From positions 248,001 through 312,000 of the forward strand of contig NZ_CP089588.1 in assembly GCF_021249345.1 (NCBI RefSeq): a DNA stretch of 64,000 nucleotides, read 5' to 3'. The translations under genes and the position numbers were made by a program. Position 1 is the stretch's first letter; each line of letters starts with the position of its first letter. The notes beneath the pieces were generated by a model, which was not told the origin of the DNA, ran no database searches, and was given only the letters and a program-made list of their open reading frames with translations. Below are positions 48,868 to 57,611 of this stretch, piece after piece. This DNA comes from Halobacterium wangiae (GTDB taxonomy: Archaea; Halobacteriota; Halobacteria; Halobacteriales; Halobacteriaceae).

Positions 48868-49659
48868 TTACTCCTCGGTGAACGCGACGACCCGGGAGAC
48901 GGAGGACTCGCCGCCGCGGAACCGCCACGGGAACGTGCCGATCTGCACGCGCTCGTTGAGCAGCTCCTTGGGCACCTGCGCGTTCTCGACGTGGACGATT
49001 CCCTCCGGGAACAGCTCCGTGTGCATGAGCTGGTAGCCCTCGGGCGGGAAGATCTCGTCGAGGTCGTCGACGCCGTGTTTCTCGCGGGCCTCCGCGGCGA
49101 GTTCCGGGCGGACGTCGCGGACGACCGTGTTCATCGGGTGGTCCGCGCTCCCGCAGTCGAGGATGAGGTAGTTGAGGTCCATCTCCTTGCACCAGTCGGC
49201 GAACTCCTGGTTCGGGCCGGGGTGCTTGCAGAAGAACTTGTGCGGGTCGGCCTCCTCGCGGTGCCACGCGTACTTCTGGTAGCCCGTGTGGATGAAGAGG
49301 ATGTCGCCCTCCTGGACGTCACAGACGTCCTCGATCATCTCGGAGGTGTAGACGTCGTAGTCGCCCACCTTGTCGGAGATGTCCGCGACGACCGCGTCGC
49401 TGACGAGTTCGTCGAGCGGCATGCTCTCGATGTCCCGCCCGTGGGCGATGAAGTGCTTCTCGCCGTCCAGGTGGGTCCCGGTGTGGTTCATGAACTCGAT
49501 CTTCTGGCCGTTCACTTTCTCGGTGTCCAGTGACTTCTCGTACCAGATCTTCGGGTTGTCGTACGTCGGCCACGCAGGCGTGTCCTGCGACCACGGCTGC
49601 GTCAGGTCGTGCATCTCGTATCCGTCGAGCATGGTCAACTCGTCGCGGGACTCCCTCAT
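48868..49659 (-). CDS. Cyclase-family metal-dependent hydrolase (kynurenine formamidase-like)
   Basis: 263 residues from the ATG at 49659, or 254 from the ATG at 49632. The signature HTGTHLDGEKHF (metal-binding His/Asp) identifies the cyclase/KynB superfamily, which hydrolyses N-formyl amides, isatin and cyclic amides. Other conserved pieces: FIHTGYQKYAW, LDCGSADHPMN and the C-terminal TFPWRFRGGESS. In this island it is a good candidate for opening or deacylating a ring product. Confidence 0.85.
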   Translation of the reverse strand: MRESRDELTMLDGYEMHDLTQPWSQDTPAWPTYDNPKIWYEKSLDTEKVNGQKIEFMNHTGTHLDGEKHFIAHGRDIESMPLDELVSDAVVADISDKVGDYDVYTSEMIEDVCDVQEGDILFIHTGYQKYAWHREEADPHKFFCKHPGPNQEFADWCKEMDLNYLILDCGSADHPMNTVVRDVRPELAAEAREKHGVDDLDEIFPPEGYQLMHTELFPEGIVHVENAQVPKELLNERVQIGTFPWRFRGGESSVSRVVAFTEE

Positions 49660-49743
49660 AAGAATTGGCCATCGGGCAGCGAGCAGGGGGGTCTCGGGAG
49701 TGTTACCAAGACTTCGTCCCGCGAGAGGGGCCGTAGAGCGCCG

Positions 49744-50946
49744 TCAGTCCTCGCCGAACACGCCGGCGTCGGCCAGCGCGTCGATCTCCTCGTCGCTGTA
49801 GCCGAGTTCCGCGAACACCTGGCGGTTGTGCTCGCCGAGTTCCGGCGGCGGCGAGCGGAACCCGCTCTCGCTGTGCTCGTAGTTCAGCGGGTGTTCGATG
49901 ACGGGGATGGTCTTGCCGCGGGCCTCCATCTCGCGGACGACCCCGCGGGCGTCGGTCTGTTCGTTGTGCAGCGCCTCGTCGACGGAGTAGACGGGGCCGG
50001 CGGGGATGCCGGCCTCCTCGACGAGGACGTCCATCCACTCCTCGGTGGTGCGCTCGCGGAGGACGCCCTCGAGTTCCGCCTCCAGTTCGTCCATCTGCTC
50101 GACGCGGTCGGCGTTCGTCTCGAAGCGCTCGTCGTCGGTGAGTTCCGGCCGCCCGATGGCGTCACAGAACAGCCGCCAGAGCTTCTGGTTGAGGCAGGCG
50201 ACGTTGATGTGGCCGTCGGCCGTCTCGAACGTCTGGTAGGGTGCGAGTACCGGGTCCTTCGTCCCCATGCGCTGGGGTTCCTCGCCGACGAACGCCTTTC
50301 CGGCCTGCTTGGTGAGCCACGGGAGTGTAGCGTCGAGCATTCCGAGTTCGACGTAGTCGCCCTCGCCCGTGCGCTCGCGGCGGTAGAGCGCGGTCACGAT
50401 GCCGAACGCCGACCACATCGCGGTGATGAGGTCGGTCTGCGGGAGGCCGACCTTCACCGGGCGGCCGTCCGCTTCGCCGGTGACGGACATGATGCCGCTC
50501 ATCCCCTGGACGAGGAGGTCGTAGCCGGGGCGCTGGCTCCACGGTCCGGTCTGCCCGAACGCGGAGATGGCGCAGTAGACGATCTCGTCGTTGACGCCCC
50601 GGATGTCGTCGTAGGCGACGTTGAGTTTCTCTGCGGTGCCGGGGCGGTAGTTCTGGATGAAGACGTCGGCCTCCTCGGCGAGGTCGTACAGCGCCGCCAG
50701 CCCCTCCTCGGTCTTGAGGTTCAGTTCGATACTGCGCTTGTCGTAGTTCACCGTCCAGAAGTACGGCGACTCGCCGTCCACGAACGGTGGCCCGGAGTGT
50801 CGGTTGTCGTCGCCGACCTCCGGGCGCTCGACTTTGATCACGTCCGCGCCCTGGTTCGCGAGCATCAGCGAGCAGAAACCGCCCGTGACGAACGTGCTCA
50901 GGTCGAGCACCGTCACGCCGTCGAGTACGTGTCCGTCTGTAGCCAT
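49744..50946 (-). CDS. CaiB/BaiF-family CoA transferase
   Basis: 400 residues from the ATG at 50946. Class III CoA transferase: N-terminal VLDLSTFVTGGFCSLMLANQGADVIKVE, NYRPG, ISAFGQTGPWSQRPGYDLLVQGMSG, and the nucleophilic Asp in ELGMLDATLPWL. Moves CoA between carboxylic acids to activate a substrate. It is 85 bp upstream of the cyclase gene in the same direction, so the two may act in sequence: ring opening to an acid, then CoA activation. Confidence 0.9.
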   Translation of the reverse strand: MATDGHVLDGVTVLDLSTFVTGGFCSLMLANQGADVIKVERPEVGDDNRHSGPPFVDGESPYFWTVNYDKRSIELNLKTEEGLAALYDLAEEADVFIQNYRPGTAEKLNVAYDDIRGVNDEIVYCAISAFGQTGPWSQRPGYDLLVQGMSGIMSVTGEADGRPVKVGLPQTDLITAMWSAFGIVTALYRRERTGEGDYVELGMLDATLPWLTKQAGKAFVGEEPQRMGTKDPVLAPYQTFETADGHINVACLNQKLWRLFCDAIGRPELTDDERFETNADRVEQMDELEAELEGVLRERTTEEWMDVLVEEAGIPAGPVYSVDEALHNEQTDARGVVREMEARGKTIPVIEHPLNYEHSESGFRSPPPELGEHNRQVFAELGYSDEEIDALADAGVFGED

Positions 50947-51264
50947 CACCAGCCACGAGGGGGACTGGCGGCATAAATCATTGCCGTAGCCGGTCGCGGT
51001 GACGGGCCAGGACGGACCGCCGCGCGAGGAGAGAGTTGTTCAGTACTGCCGGACGTGAGTTCACCTACCGTGAAACAGCGTAACACCTGAGATACCTCCC
51101 GGGACGGCACTTCACGCCCTGGGGACGAGAATCGTTGCCACCAGCCCCAGGATTGCCGTTCGTTATGGTGGGCTTACACCACGATGTGGCGACGATTCGA
51201 GACGGTTGTCCGCCGATACTGAACAAAAGTATTACGTAGACGAACACCGTCGGTTCGAGTACAC
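50947..51264. other. Intergenic region before the IclR regulator gene
   Basis: 318 bp with no convincing gene. It separates the leftward CaiB gene from the rightward IclR gene. It contains a TGGTG-6 nt-CACCA inverted repeat at 51166-51181 and a TATA candidate AAAGTATTACG at 51226-51236, 29-39 nt before the ATG at 51265. The inverted repeat is a possible IclR operator controlling both directions. Confidence 0.45.
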
Positions 51265-52029
51265 ATGACCGACGCGGACACCCCGACGGTGAAATCCGTC
51301 GAGACGACGTTCAGGATCATCGAGGCGCTGCACGAACGCGGGGGTGCCGGCGTCACCGAACTCGCGTCCGAACTCTCCGCCCCGAAGAGCACGGTCCACA
51401 ACCACCTCCAGACCCTCGAACGCAACGAGTACGTCGTCAACGACGAGGGGACGTACCGCGTCGGCAGTCGCTTCCTGGAACTCGGCGCGCACGCCCGCGA
51501 CCGCCGCGACATCTACGAGGTCGCCCGACCAGAGGTCGACCGCATCGCCGAGGAGACGGGCGAACTGTCGGGCGTCGTCGTCGAGGAACACGGTCGCGGC
51601 GTCTTCCTCCACCGCGCGAAGGGCGAGAACGCGGTCCACGTCGACACCTACGCAGGCAAGCGGATCTACCTCCACGGTGCGGCACTCGGGAAGGCCGTCC
51701 TCGCCCACCTCCCGGAGGCCCGCGTCGACGACGTCGTCGACCGCCACGGGCTCCCCGCGCTCACCGAGAACACCATCACCGACCGCCAGGTGCTCCGGGA
51801 GGAACTCGCGCAGATCCGGGAGACGGGCATCGCCTTCGACGACGAGGAGCGCCTCGACGGCCTCCGGAGCGTCGGCGCCGCCATCACGAGCGAGGACGGC
51901 GACGTGCTCGGCGCGGTGAGCGTCGCGGGCCCGACGAGTCGACTCCGGGACGACCGCTTCCGCGAGGAGCTCCCGGCGGTCGTCCGGAGCGCGGTCAACG
52001 TCATCGACCTCAACGTGACCTACTCGTGA
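51265..52029 (+). CDS. IclR-family transcription regulator
   Basis: 254 residues. N-terminal winged helix with TELASELSAPKSTVHNHLQTLE, then the ligand-binding IclR domain (about 75-250; LHGAALGKAVLAHLPE and AITSEDGDVLGAVSVAGPTSRL). IclR proteins respond to small carboxylic or aromatic metabolites and control catabolic genes next to them. Divergent from the CaiB/cyclase pair, so it is the likely regulator of this end of the island. Confidence 0.92.
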   Translation: MTDADTPTVKSVETTFRIIEALHERGGAGVTELASELSAPKSTVHNHLQTLERNEYVVNDEGTYRVGSRFLELGAHARDRRDIYEVARPEVDRIAEETGELSGVVVEEHGRGVFLHRAKGENAVHVDTYAGKRIYLHGAALGKAVLAHLPEARVDDVVDRHGLPALTENTITDRQVLREELAQIRETGIAFDDEERLDGLRSVGAAITSEDGDVLGAVSVAGPTSRLRDDRFREELPAVVRSAVNVIDLNVTYS

Positions 52030-52392
52030 CGATTACAGGCATACGCCCGTAATTCGTTCGACGTGACAGGTTACGGTAGAGAAACCAGAATAGACAGTAA
52101 GAGTACGTTAATTCGGACGATAGCAATCTATTTCGGAAAATCCAGCTATATCAGCCTTTATCCGCAGTTCTGGACAGTTTGACTCTGTTCACACTCGTGA
52201 ACCGTTCGTACACGCCTATTACTCGTTTCGCGGCTGTTTGTGGTGTTTTACGCGACTTCACCGGCCGAGTACGGCGAGCTATCGGAAGAGGTTTCTACCG
52301 GTTCGAGATACTGTCTCTAAATCTTATATGGATTCAGCGATGGGGCGGAGCAGGGGGCAAGACATAACGGTAGGGGGCCGCTCCTGTAGGAC
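52030..52392. other. AT-rich promoter region upstream of moeA
   Basis: 363 bp with no plausible gene. It is notably AT-rich compared with its surroundings. TATA-like elements occur at 52142-52150 (AGCTATATC) and, best placed, CTTATATGG at 52323-52331, about 62-70 nt before the moeA ATG. Nothing else recognised. Confidence 0.45.
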
Positions 52393-53607
52393 ATGGACCA
52401 CGACCACGCGGACATGCTGTCTCGCGAGGACGCCGTCGAACGCGTACTCGATGGCCGGGAGCGGGCACTCGACCGCCTCGGGACAGAGACGGTGGCGCTC
52501 GACGAGATCGCGGGCCGAGTGCTCGCGACGGACGTCGAGGCGACGGTCGACCAGCCACCGCACAGCCACGCGACGATGGACGGCTTCGCGTTCGACGCGA
52601 GCGCCGACTACCCCTACGAGGTCGTCGACCGCGAGGTGTTCCCCGAGGACGACCCGGGCACGCTCGACGCCGGCCAGGCAGTACGAATCGCCACGGGGGC
52701 GCCCCTCCCAGAGGGCGCGAACGCAGTGCTGAAAGTCGAGGAGTCCACCGTCGAGGGTAGCGAACTGCGGGGGACCGACCTCGAACCCGGGACGTACGTC
52801 TACGAGCGCGGGAGCAACGTCGAGGCGGGCGAAGTGCTGTTCTCGGCGGGCGAGACGCTGTCACCGAAGGACGCGATTCTCCTCCGCGACCTCGGGGTCG
52901 AGGCCGTCGAGGTGCGAGCGCGGTTCTCAGTCGGAGTGCTGGCGACCGGGACCGAGATCCACGAGGGACGCATCGACGACCTGGACTCGCCGATGCTCGC
53001 GGGTCTGGTGCGCTCGTGGGGCCACGACGCGACCTACGAGGGGAGCGTCCCCGACGACTACGAGATCGTCGAGGACCGCATCTCCGAACTCGCCGAAGTA
53101 CACGACGTGCTGTTGACCACGGGCGGCACGAGCGTCGGGAAGAAGGACTACGTGATCCGCGCGCTGGACAGCCTCGGCGAGGTGGACTTCCACCGCGCCG
53201 CCGTCCGGCCGGGCAAACCCATCGCGCTCGCGGACCTCCCGGACCACGACGCGACGGCGTTCGCCATCCCGGGCAAACCCGTCGGCGCCCACACCATCAC
53301 GTCGCTCGTGGCGCGGCCGTTCTTCACCGGACGCACGGACCTCCCGACCATCCCCGCCGAGTTCAGCCACGACGTGGGCCTCGGCCCGGAGGGCTTCGAG
53401 TACGCGATCCCGGTCACGCTCGAAGACGGCGAGGCGACGCCGCTTGGCCACGCTGACTCCGCGCTCTCCGTCTACGAGGCGACGTTCGACCCGAGCGTAC
53501 TGTCCTCGAGTACGCGCGCGACCCGCGCCGACGGCTTCGTGCTCACCGAGCGCGCGCTGTCCGCGGGCGAGTCGGTCCGGGTCGTCCCCTACCCGGCGGT
53601 GGAATGA
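52393..53607 (+). CDS. moeA: Molybdopterin molybdenumtransferase
   Basis: 404 residues, normal MoeA length. Inserts molybdate into adenylated molybdopterin. The domain order is typical: N-terminal segment with PPHSHATMDGFAFD, the MPT-binding MogA-like domain with LLTTGGTSVGKKDYV, and the C-terminal beta domain. Overlaps the MocA-like gene by 4 bp (ATGA), so cofactor insertion and maturation are coupled. Position at the end of the island suggests it serves the Mo hydroxylase at 38542-43024. Confidence 0.95.
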   Translation: MDHDHADMLSREDAVERVLDGRERALDRLGTETVALDEIAGRVLATDVEATVDQPPHSHATMDGFAFDASADYPYEVVDREVFPEDDPGTLDAGQAVRIATGAPLPEGANAVLKVEESTVEGSELRGTDLEPGTYVYERGSNVEAGEVLFSAGETLSPKDAILLRDLGVEAVEVRARFSVGVLATGTEIHEGRIDDLDSPMLAGLVRSWGHDATYEGSVPDDYEIVEDRISELAEVHDVLLTTGGTSVGKKDYVIRALDSLGEVDFHRAAVRPGKPIALADLPDHDATAFAIPGKPVGAHTITSLVARPFFTGRTDLPTIPAEFSHDVGLGPEGFEYAIPVTLEDGEATPLGHADSALSVYEATFDPSVLSSSTRATRADGFVLTERALSAGESVRVVPYPAVE

Positions 53608-54266
53608 GCCTCCCCGTCGTCGACCCCCCGGCGGAGCGCTCGGGCGACTCGCGCGTCGCGGGCGTCCTGCTCGCGGCGGGCACGAGTTCACGGTTCGGCG
53701 ACGCGAACAAACTGCTCGCGGACGTCGAGCGGGAGACGAACCCGGTCGACGGAGCAGCAGCCGACGGGGACACGACGGACGGGACGCCGATGGTTCGCCG
53801 GAGTGCGGAGACGCTGCTGGCCGCAGGACTCGACGAGGTCGTCGTCGTCCTCGGCCACGAGGCAGACCGGGTCCGGGAGGCGCTGGGGGGTCTAGACGTC
53901 TCGTTCGTGGAGAACCCCGAGTTCGAGTCGGGGCAGGCGTCGTCAGTTCGCGCGGGCGTGCGGGCGCTCGGCGACGTCGACGCCGCCGTGTTCGCGCTCG
54001 GCGACATGCCGTACGTCGCGCCCGACAGCGTCGCGGCCCTGGTCGCTGCCCACGATGCCGACATGGGAACAGCGCTCGCCGCGGGCTGCGACGGCCAGCG
54101 TGGGAATCCAGTGCTGTTCGATTCGACGCACTTCCCGGCGCTCGCCGAGCGCGACGGCGACATCGGGGGGAAGCAGGTGCTGTTCGCTGCCGAGCACGCG
54201 GCGATCGTGGAGACGGGCGACCCGGGCGTCCTGCGCGACGTCGACCGGCCAGACGAGTTCGCCTGA
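53604..54266 (+). CDS. MocA-like molybdopterin cytidylyltransferase
   Basis: 220 residues. Nucleotidyltransferase fold: LLAAGTSSRFGDANKLL signature (nucleotide- and MPT-binding), VVVVLGHEAD, and the metal-binding Asp in ALGDMPYV. MocA makes the cytosine dinucleotide form of the cofactor required by xanthine-dehydrogenase/CODH-family enzymes, in contrast to the guanine form made by MobA. An insertion of about 20 acidic residues after the signature (ERETNPVDGAAADGD) is typical of halophiles. Confidence 0.85.
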   Translation: MSLPVVDPPAERSGDSRVAGVLLAAGTSSRFGDANKLLADVERETNPVDGAAADGDTTDGTPMVRRSAETLLAAGLDEVVVVLGHEADRVREALGGLDVSFVENPEFESGQASSVRAGVRALGDVDAAVFALGDMPYVAPDSVAALVAAHDADMGTALAAGCDGQRGNPVLFDSTHFPALAERDGDIGGKQVLFAAEHAAIVETGDPGVLRDVDRPDEFA

Positions 54267-54306
54267 ACCGCGGGCGTTATGCGGGCGGCGGGCACAGTTC
54301 GTGACC

Positions 54307-54705
54307 ATGAGCGAGTTCCAGTACACGACGTCCGTCGACGTGCGTTACCAGGACCACGACACGATGGGGCACGTCAACAACGCGATCTACGTCACGTACA
54401 TGGAGGAGGCGCGCACGGGCTACCTCCGGGACGAACTCGGCGTCGCCGCCGACGACCTGAGTATGGTCGTCGCACACCTCGAAGTGGACTTCCACCGGCC
54501 AGTCCAGTACGCCGACGAGGTCGAGGTGGCGGTGTCGGTCACAGACGTCGGCGAGTCGAGTTTCACGATGGTCTACGAGGTGCGCGACGACGAGGGCGTC
54601 ACCGTCGAGGGCGAGACGGTGCAGGTGATCCTCGACCCGGAGACGGGGTCGAGCGCGCCGGTTCCCGAGGCGTGGCGCGAGTCAATCCGCGTACTCGAAG
54701 GGTGA
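54307..54705 (+). CDS. 4-hydroxybenzoyl-CoA-type thioesterase (hotdog fold)
   Basis: 132 residues. RYQDHDTMGHVNNAIYVTYMEEAR carries the catalytic Asp of the 4HBT/YbgC subfamily. Hydrolyses acyl-CoAs. It overlaps the convergent DICT gene by 24 bp, so the two share their coding 3' ends. Confidence 0.85.
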   Translation: MSEFQYTTSVDVRYQDHDTMGHVNNAIYVTYMEEARTGYLRDELGVAADDLSMVVAHLEVDFHRPVQYADEVEVAVSVTDVGESSFTMVYEVRDDEGVTVEGETVQVILDPETGSSAPVPEAWRESIRVLEG

Positions 54706-55452
54706 GGACCGCGTCGGCGGGAACGCCTCGAGTCGGTCGAGGATCGTGTCGACGATCTCCGCGTCGAACGTCCAGAACCCGTAGAACTGGTCCCGTTCGC
54801 GTTCCTCGGCCAGCAGCGCGCGCTTCTCCGCGTCTCGTTCGGCGTCCAGCACCACGAACCACGTCGACGTGATCTCGTCGTCCGCGTACTCGTGGAGGTC
54901 GTGGACCTCGCTCGGGACGTGCCAGTCGGGCGCTCCGTAGAGGTGCGTGTCCACGCCCGCTCGCGCGATCCGGTCGTAGAGGGCGTACTGCGGTTTGAGG
55001 TTCGAGTACACCTGGAAACCGGCGTGGAGGCTGCCACCGTGACGGTAGGCGAACTCCTCGATCTCCCGGGAGGCGATGGTCATCCGCGGGCGGCCGTAGT
55101 CCGTGAAGACGGTCTGGTCGATCTGGCGGAGCAAGTCCGGATACTCGATCACCGCGGGGTCGACGACGTCCAGTAGCTCGGAGTCGGGCCGGATCACGCG
55201 GTAGAGGGACGCCAGGCTCGTCGCGTCCACGAAGTGGTCGCGGTCGTGGAGCACGAAGAAGTTCCGCGGCCGACCGTCGTCAGTGGTCGCGCGCCTGAGC
55301 TCCACGCTCTGCACCTGGAAGTACGAGCGGATGTCCCCGCGCATGCCGTCGCCGGCGTCGTCGTTGTACAGCGTGAGCGTGAGCTCGCGCTCGTCCACCA
55401 GGTCGACGATCTCAGGCAGCGGTGGCGCGTCATCGGTCTCGGGTCCCGCCAT
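54682..55452 (-). CDS. DICT sensory-domain protein
   Basis: 256 residues, soluble. Its central part (about 15-150) contains LTLYNDDAGDG and FFVLHDRDHFVDATSLASLYRVI, and the C-terminal half WFVVLDAERDAEKRALLAEERERDQFYGFWTFD, matching the DICT (diguanylate cyclase and two-component) sensory family widespread in haloarchaea. No output domain. Function likely light or redox sensing in the wider family; here unknown. Confidence 0.72.
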   Translation of the reverse strand: MAGPETDDAPPLPEIVDLVDERELTLTLYNDDAGDGMRGDIRSYFQVQSVELRRATTDDGRPRNFFVLHDRDHFVDATSLASLYRVIRPDSELLDVVDPAVIEYPDLLRQIDQTVFTDYGRPRMTIASREIEEFAYRHGGSLHAGFQVYSNLKPQYALYDRIARAGVDTHLYGAPDWHVPSEVHDLHEYADDEITSTWFVVLDAERDAEKRALLAEERERDQFYGFWTFDAEIVDTILDRLEAFPPTRSSPFEYAD

Positions 55453-55534
55453 CTCTACCGGCGGTTGTGACGGGGAGCCTATAAAAATCAGTTTGCGGCG
55501 TCTGCTGCGCCCACTCTCCCTGCGGTGCAGCCGG

Positions 55535-56425
55535 TCACTTCGACCGCCCGGTGGCGGTGAGCGCGATGCCGAAGAGGATGATGGCGCCGCCGGCGATGGT
55601 GAACTCGCCGGGCACCTCGCCGAAGATGGCGAGTGCGAACAGCGCGGCGCCGACGGACTCGCCCAGCAGGGAGACGCTGACGACGCTGGACTCGACGTAC
55701 TTCAGCGCCCAGTTGATGACCGTGTGGCCGAACAGCCCCGGGCCGACGGCCATCGCCACGAACAGCCCCCACTCGTGGGCGGGGTAGTCGACCAGCGGTA
55801 GCCCCCGGGCGACCGCGACGGCGAAGAGGACGGCCGTACAGACGCCGTAGACGACGAAGACGTACGGCGCCAGCGACAGTCGCTGTCGCACCGACCGACC
55901 GGCGAGCACGTAGCCCGCGCCACCCGCGGCACCGAGCACCGCGAGCGCGTTCCCCAGTCCGGGGTTCGGGCCGACGGTCGCACCGCCGAGGAAGTCGCCC
56001 GCCGAGAGCAGCACGGACCCGGCGATGGCGACGAGGATGCCGCCGACGATGCGGGCGCTCGCGCGCTCGTCCAGCAGCAGCCACGCGCCCACCGCGACGA
56101 ACGCGGGTTGTGTCTGTACGAGCGTCGCCGACGCCGCGATACTGGTGTAGTCGATGGACGCGAACCACGACGCGAAGTGCAGCGCCAGCAGCGCACCCGA
56201 GAGGGTGACGAGCGCCCAGTCGCTGCCGGCGACCTTCGCGAACTGCTCGCGCTCGCGGACCGCGAACGGCGCGACGAGTGCGGTCATGAACAGCACCCGG
56301 TAGCACGCCTTCACTAGACTCGGCGCGCTGCTGAGGTCGACGAGCACCGCGCTCGTGCTGACCGCCACCACCGCGACGGCGACGCCCACCATCGGTGGAA
56401 CTGGCAGGTCGTCTGCTGGGTTCAC
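55535..56425 (-). CDS. EamA/DMT-family transporter
   Basis: 296 residues from a GTG at 56425. Ten hydrophobic helices arranged as two EamA repeats (about 10-140 and 155-290), with WFASIDYTSIAASATLVQTQPAFVAVGAW in the first and LLGESVGAALFALAIFGEVP in the second. Exports small metabolites or amino acids in other organisms. Substrate unknown. Confidence 0.85.
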   Translation of the reverse strand: MNPADDLPVPPMVGVAVAVVAVSTSAVLVDLSSAPSLVKACYRVLFMTALVAPFAVREREQFAKVAGSDWALVTLSGALLALHFASWFASIDYTSIAASATLVQTQPAFVAVGAWLLLDERASARIVGGILVAIAGSVLLSAGDFLGGATVGPNPGLGNALAVLGAAGGAGYVLAGRSVRQRLSLAPYVFVVYGVCTAVLFAVAVARGLPLVDYPAHEWGLFVAMAVGPGLFGHTVINWALKYVESSVVSVSLLGESVGAALFALAIFGEVPGEFTIAGGAIILFGIALTATGRSK

Positions 56426-56531
56426 GAGTTGAAGTAGCGGTCGCTGCCGTTAGGCGTTGCGCTCGCGGCCAGTCGGACCAAACTCGGCCGAACCGACCGT
56501 TCGCGAACCGCTCGAGGAGAGAACGCTGTGG

Positions 56532-56783
56532 CTAGCGGTTGCGAAGGGTCGACCGAACCTGCTCGACGGAGCCCTCGCACTTCGAGCAGGTTCGCTTCCC
56601 GGTGGCGACGTAGACGGTGTCACAAGACTGGCAGTGAAAGAGCTCAGACCGCGACTGTTCCTCGGCCTCTGCGGCTTCCTCCTCCGCCTCTTCCCGCGAT
56701 TTCAGCGCCTGCGCCGCTCGCTGATCGGGGGTCGAGTTCTCGCTCCGTAGCCGGTCGACGGCCGCCGAGAGCTTAGTAAACAC
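56532..56783 (-). CDS. Small zinc-ribbon protein with coiled N-terminus
   Basis: 83 residues from a GTG at 56783. A Glu/Ala-rich helix (about 25-45) precedes two CxxC knuckles, CQSC (51-54) and CSKC (66-69). Typical haloarchaeal micro zinc protein. Function unknown. Confidence 0.65.
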   Translation of the reverse strand: MFTKLSAAVDRLRSENSTPDQRAAQALKSREEAEEEAAEAEEQSRSELFHCQSCDTVYVATGKRTCSKCEGSVEQVRSTLRNR

Positions 56784-57022
56784 GTGCTCGACCCCCCCGG
56801 TTGGAGACGGCTACGACCCCCGGAGTCTGCGGTCGCTGTGCGTGCCCGTCCGTGATGGGACTGTCGTCTAGGATAACCCTGGCCATACCACAGACACGGT
56901 CTGAACATACTTCAACTACCGGCCTAGTCAAGTAGAATTAGTCCGCCGCATAACCGGATTACGGGGCTGCTATCCCCCGATTCTACGTGCCCCCGGACTG
57001 TAACTGTTCGTTCCGGTGTCGC

Positions 57023-57580
57023 TCACTCGGCGTCCTCGGGCGTGTCGAAGTCGTGGAAGTGCTCGCCCTTCTCCTTCGAGAGGATGTTGAGCGCGGCCGC
57101 GGCGCCGTCACCCGCGGCGATGACCGCCTGCCACTCCTCGACGCGCACCATCGCGCCCGTCGCGTAGGTGTCCTCGACGCTCGTCTCCATGCTGACGTCG
57201 ACGCCGACTACGTCGTCCTCGGTCATCGCGCAGCCGAGTTCCTCTGCGAGGTCGCGGTCCGCGCCGGTCGCGAGCACGACGTAGTCGGCTTCGTACTCGT
57301 TGTTCTCGGTCAGCACCTCGAAGCGCTGCTCGCTCGCGTTGATGCCCGTGACCGCCTCCCCCTCGTGGCGGTCCGCGCCGAACTCGTCGACCTGGTCGCG
57401 GACGTCCTCGACGAACGCCGAACCGCCGATGGAGTCGATCCCGGGGTAGTTGTGCAGGTGGGCCTTGTGCATCCACGTCTCGTCCGTGTCGAAGACCGTG
57501 GTGTCCAGGCCGTTCTTCGCGGTGAACAGCGCCGCGCTCAGTCCCGCCGGACCGCCGCCGACGACGACCACGTGAGTCAT
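57023..57580 (-). CDS. Thioredoxin-reductase-like flavoprotein lacking NADPH domain and redox disulfide
   Basis: 185 residues, against about 310-340 for thioredoxin reductase. The N-terminal FAD motif GGGPAGLSAALFTAKNG and the C-terminal FAD segment (AAGDGAAAALNIL) are both present, and YVVLATGADRDLA marks the FAD-domain hinge. The central NADPH-binding domain and the CxxC pair are absent, yet the reading frame is intact. It is therefore a shortened family form and not a fragment. Its electron donor is unclear; ferredoxin or a partner protein is possible. Confidence 0.8.
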   Translation of the reverse strand: MTHVVVVGGGPAGLSAALFTAKNGLDTTVFDTDETWMHKAHLHNYPGIDSIGGSAFVEDVRDQVDEFGADRHEGEAVTGINASEQRFEVLTENNEYEADYVVLATGADRDLAEELGCAMTEDDVVGVDVSMETSVEDTYATGAMVRVEEWQAVIAAGDGAAAALNILSKEKGEHFHDFDTPEDAE

Positions 57581-57611
57581 GGTACACAGTTGGCCACTGA
57601 GGCCGATAAAG

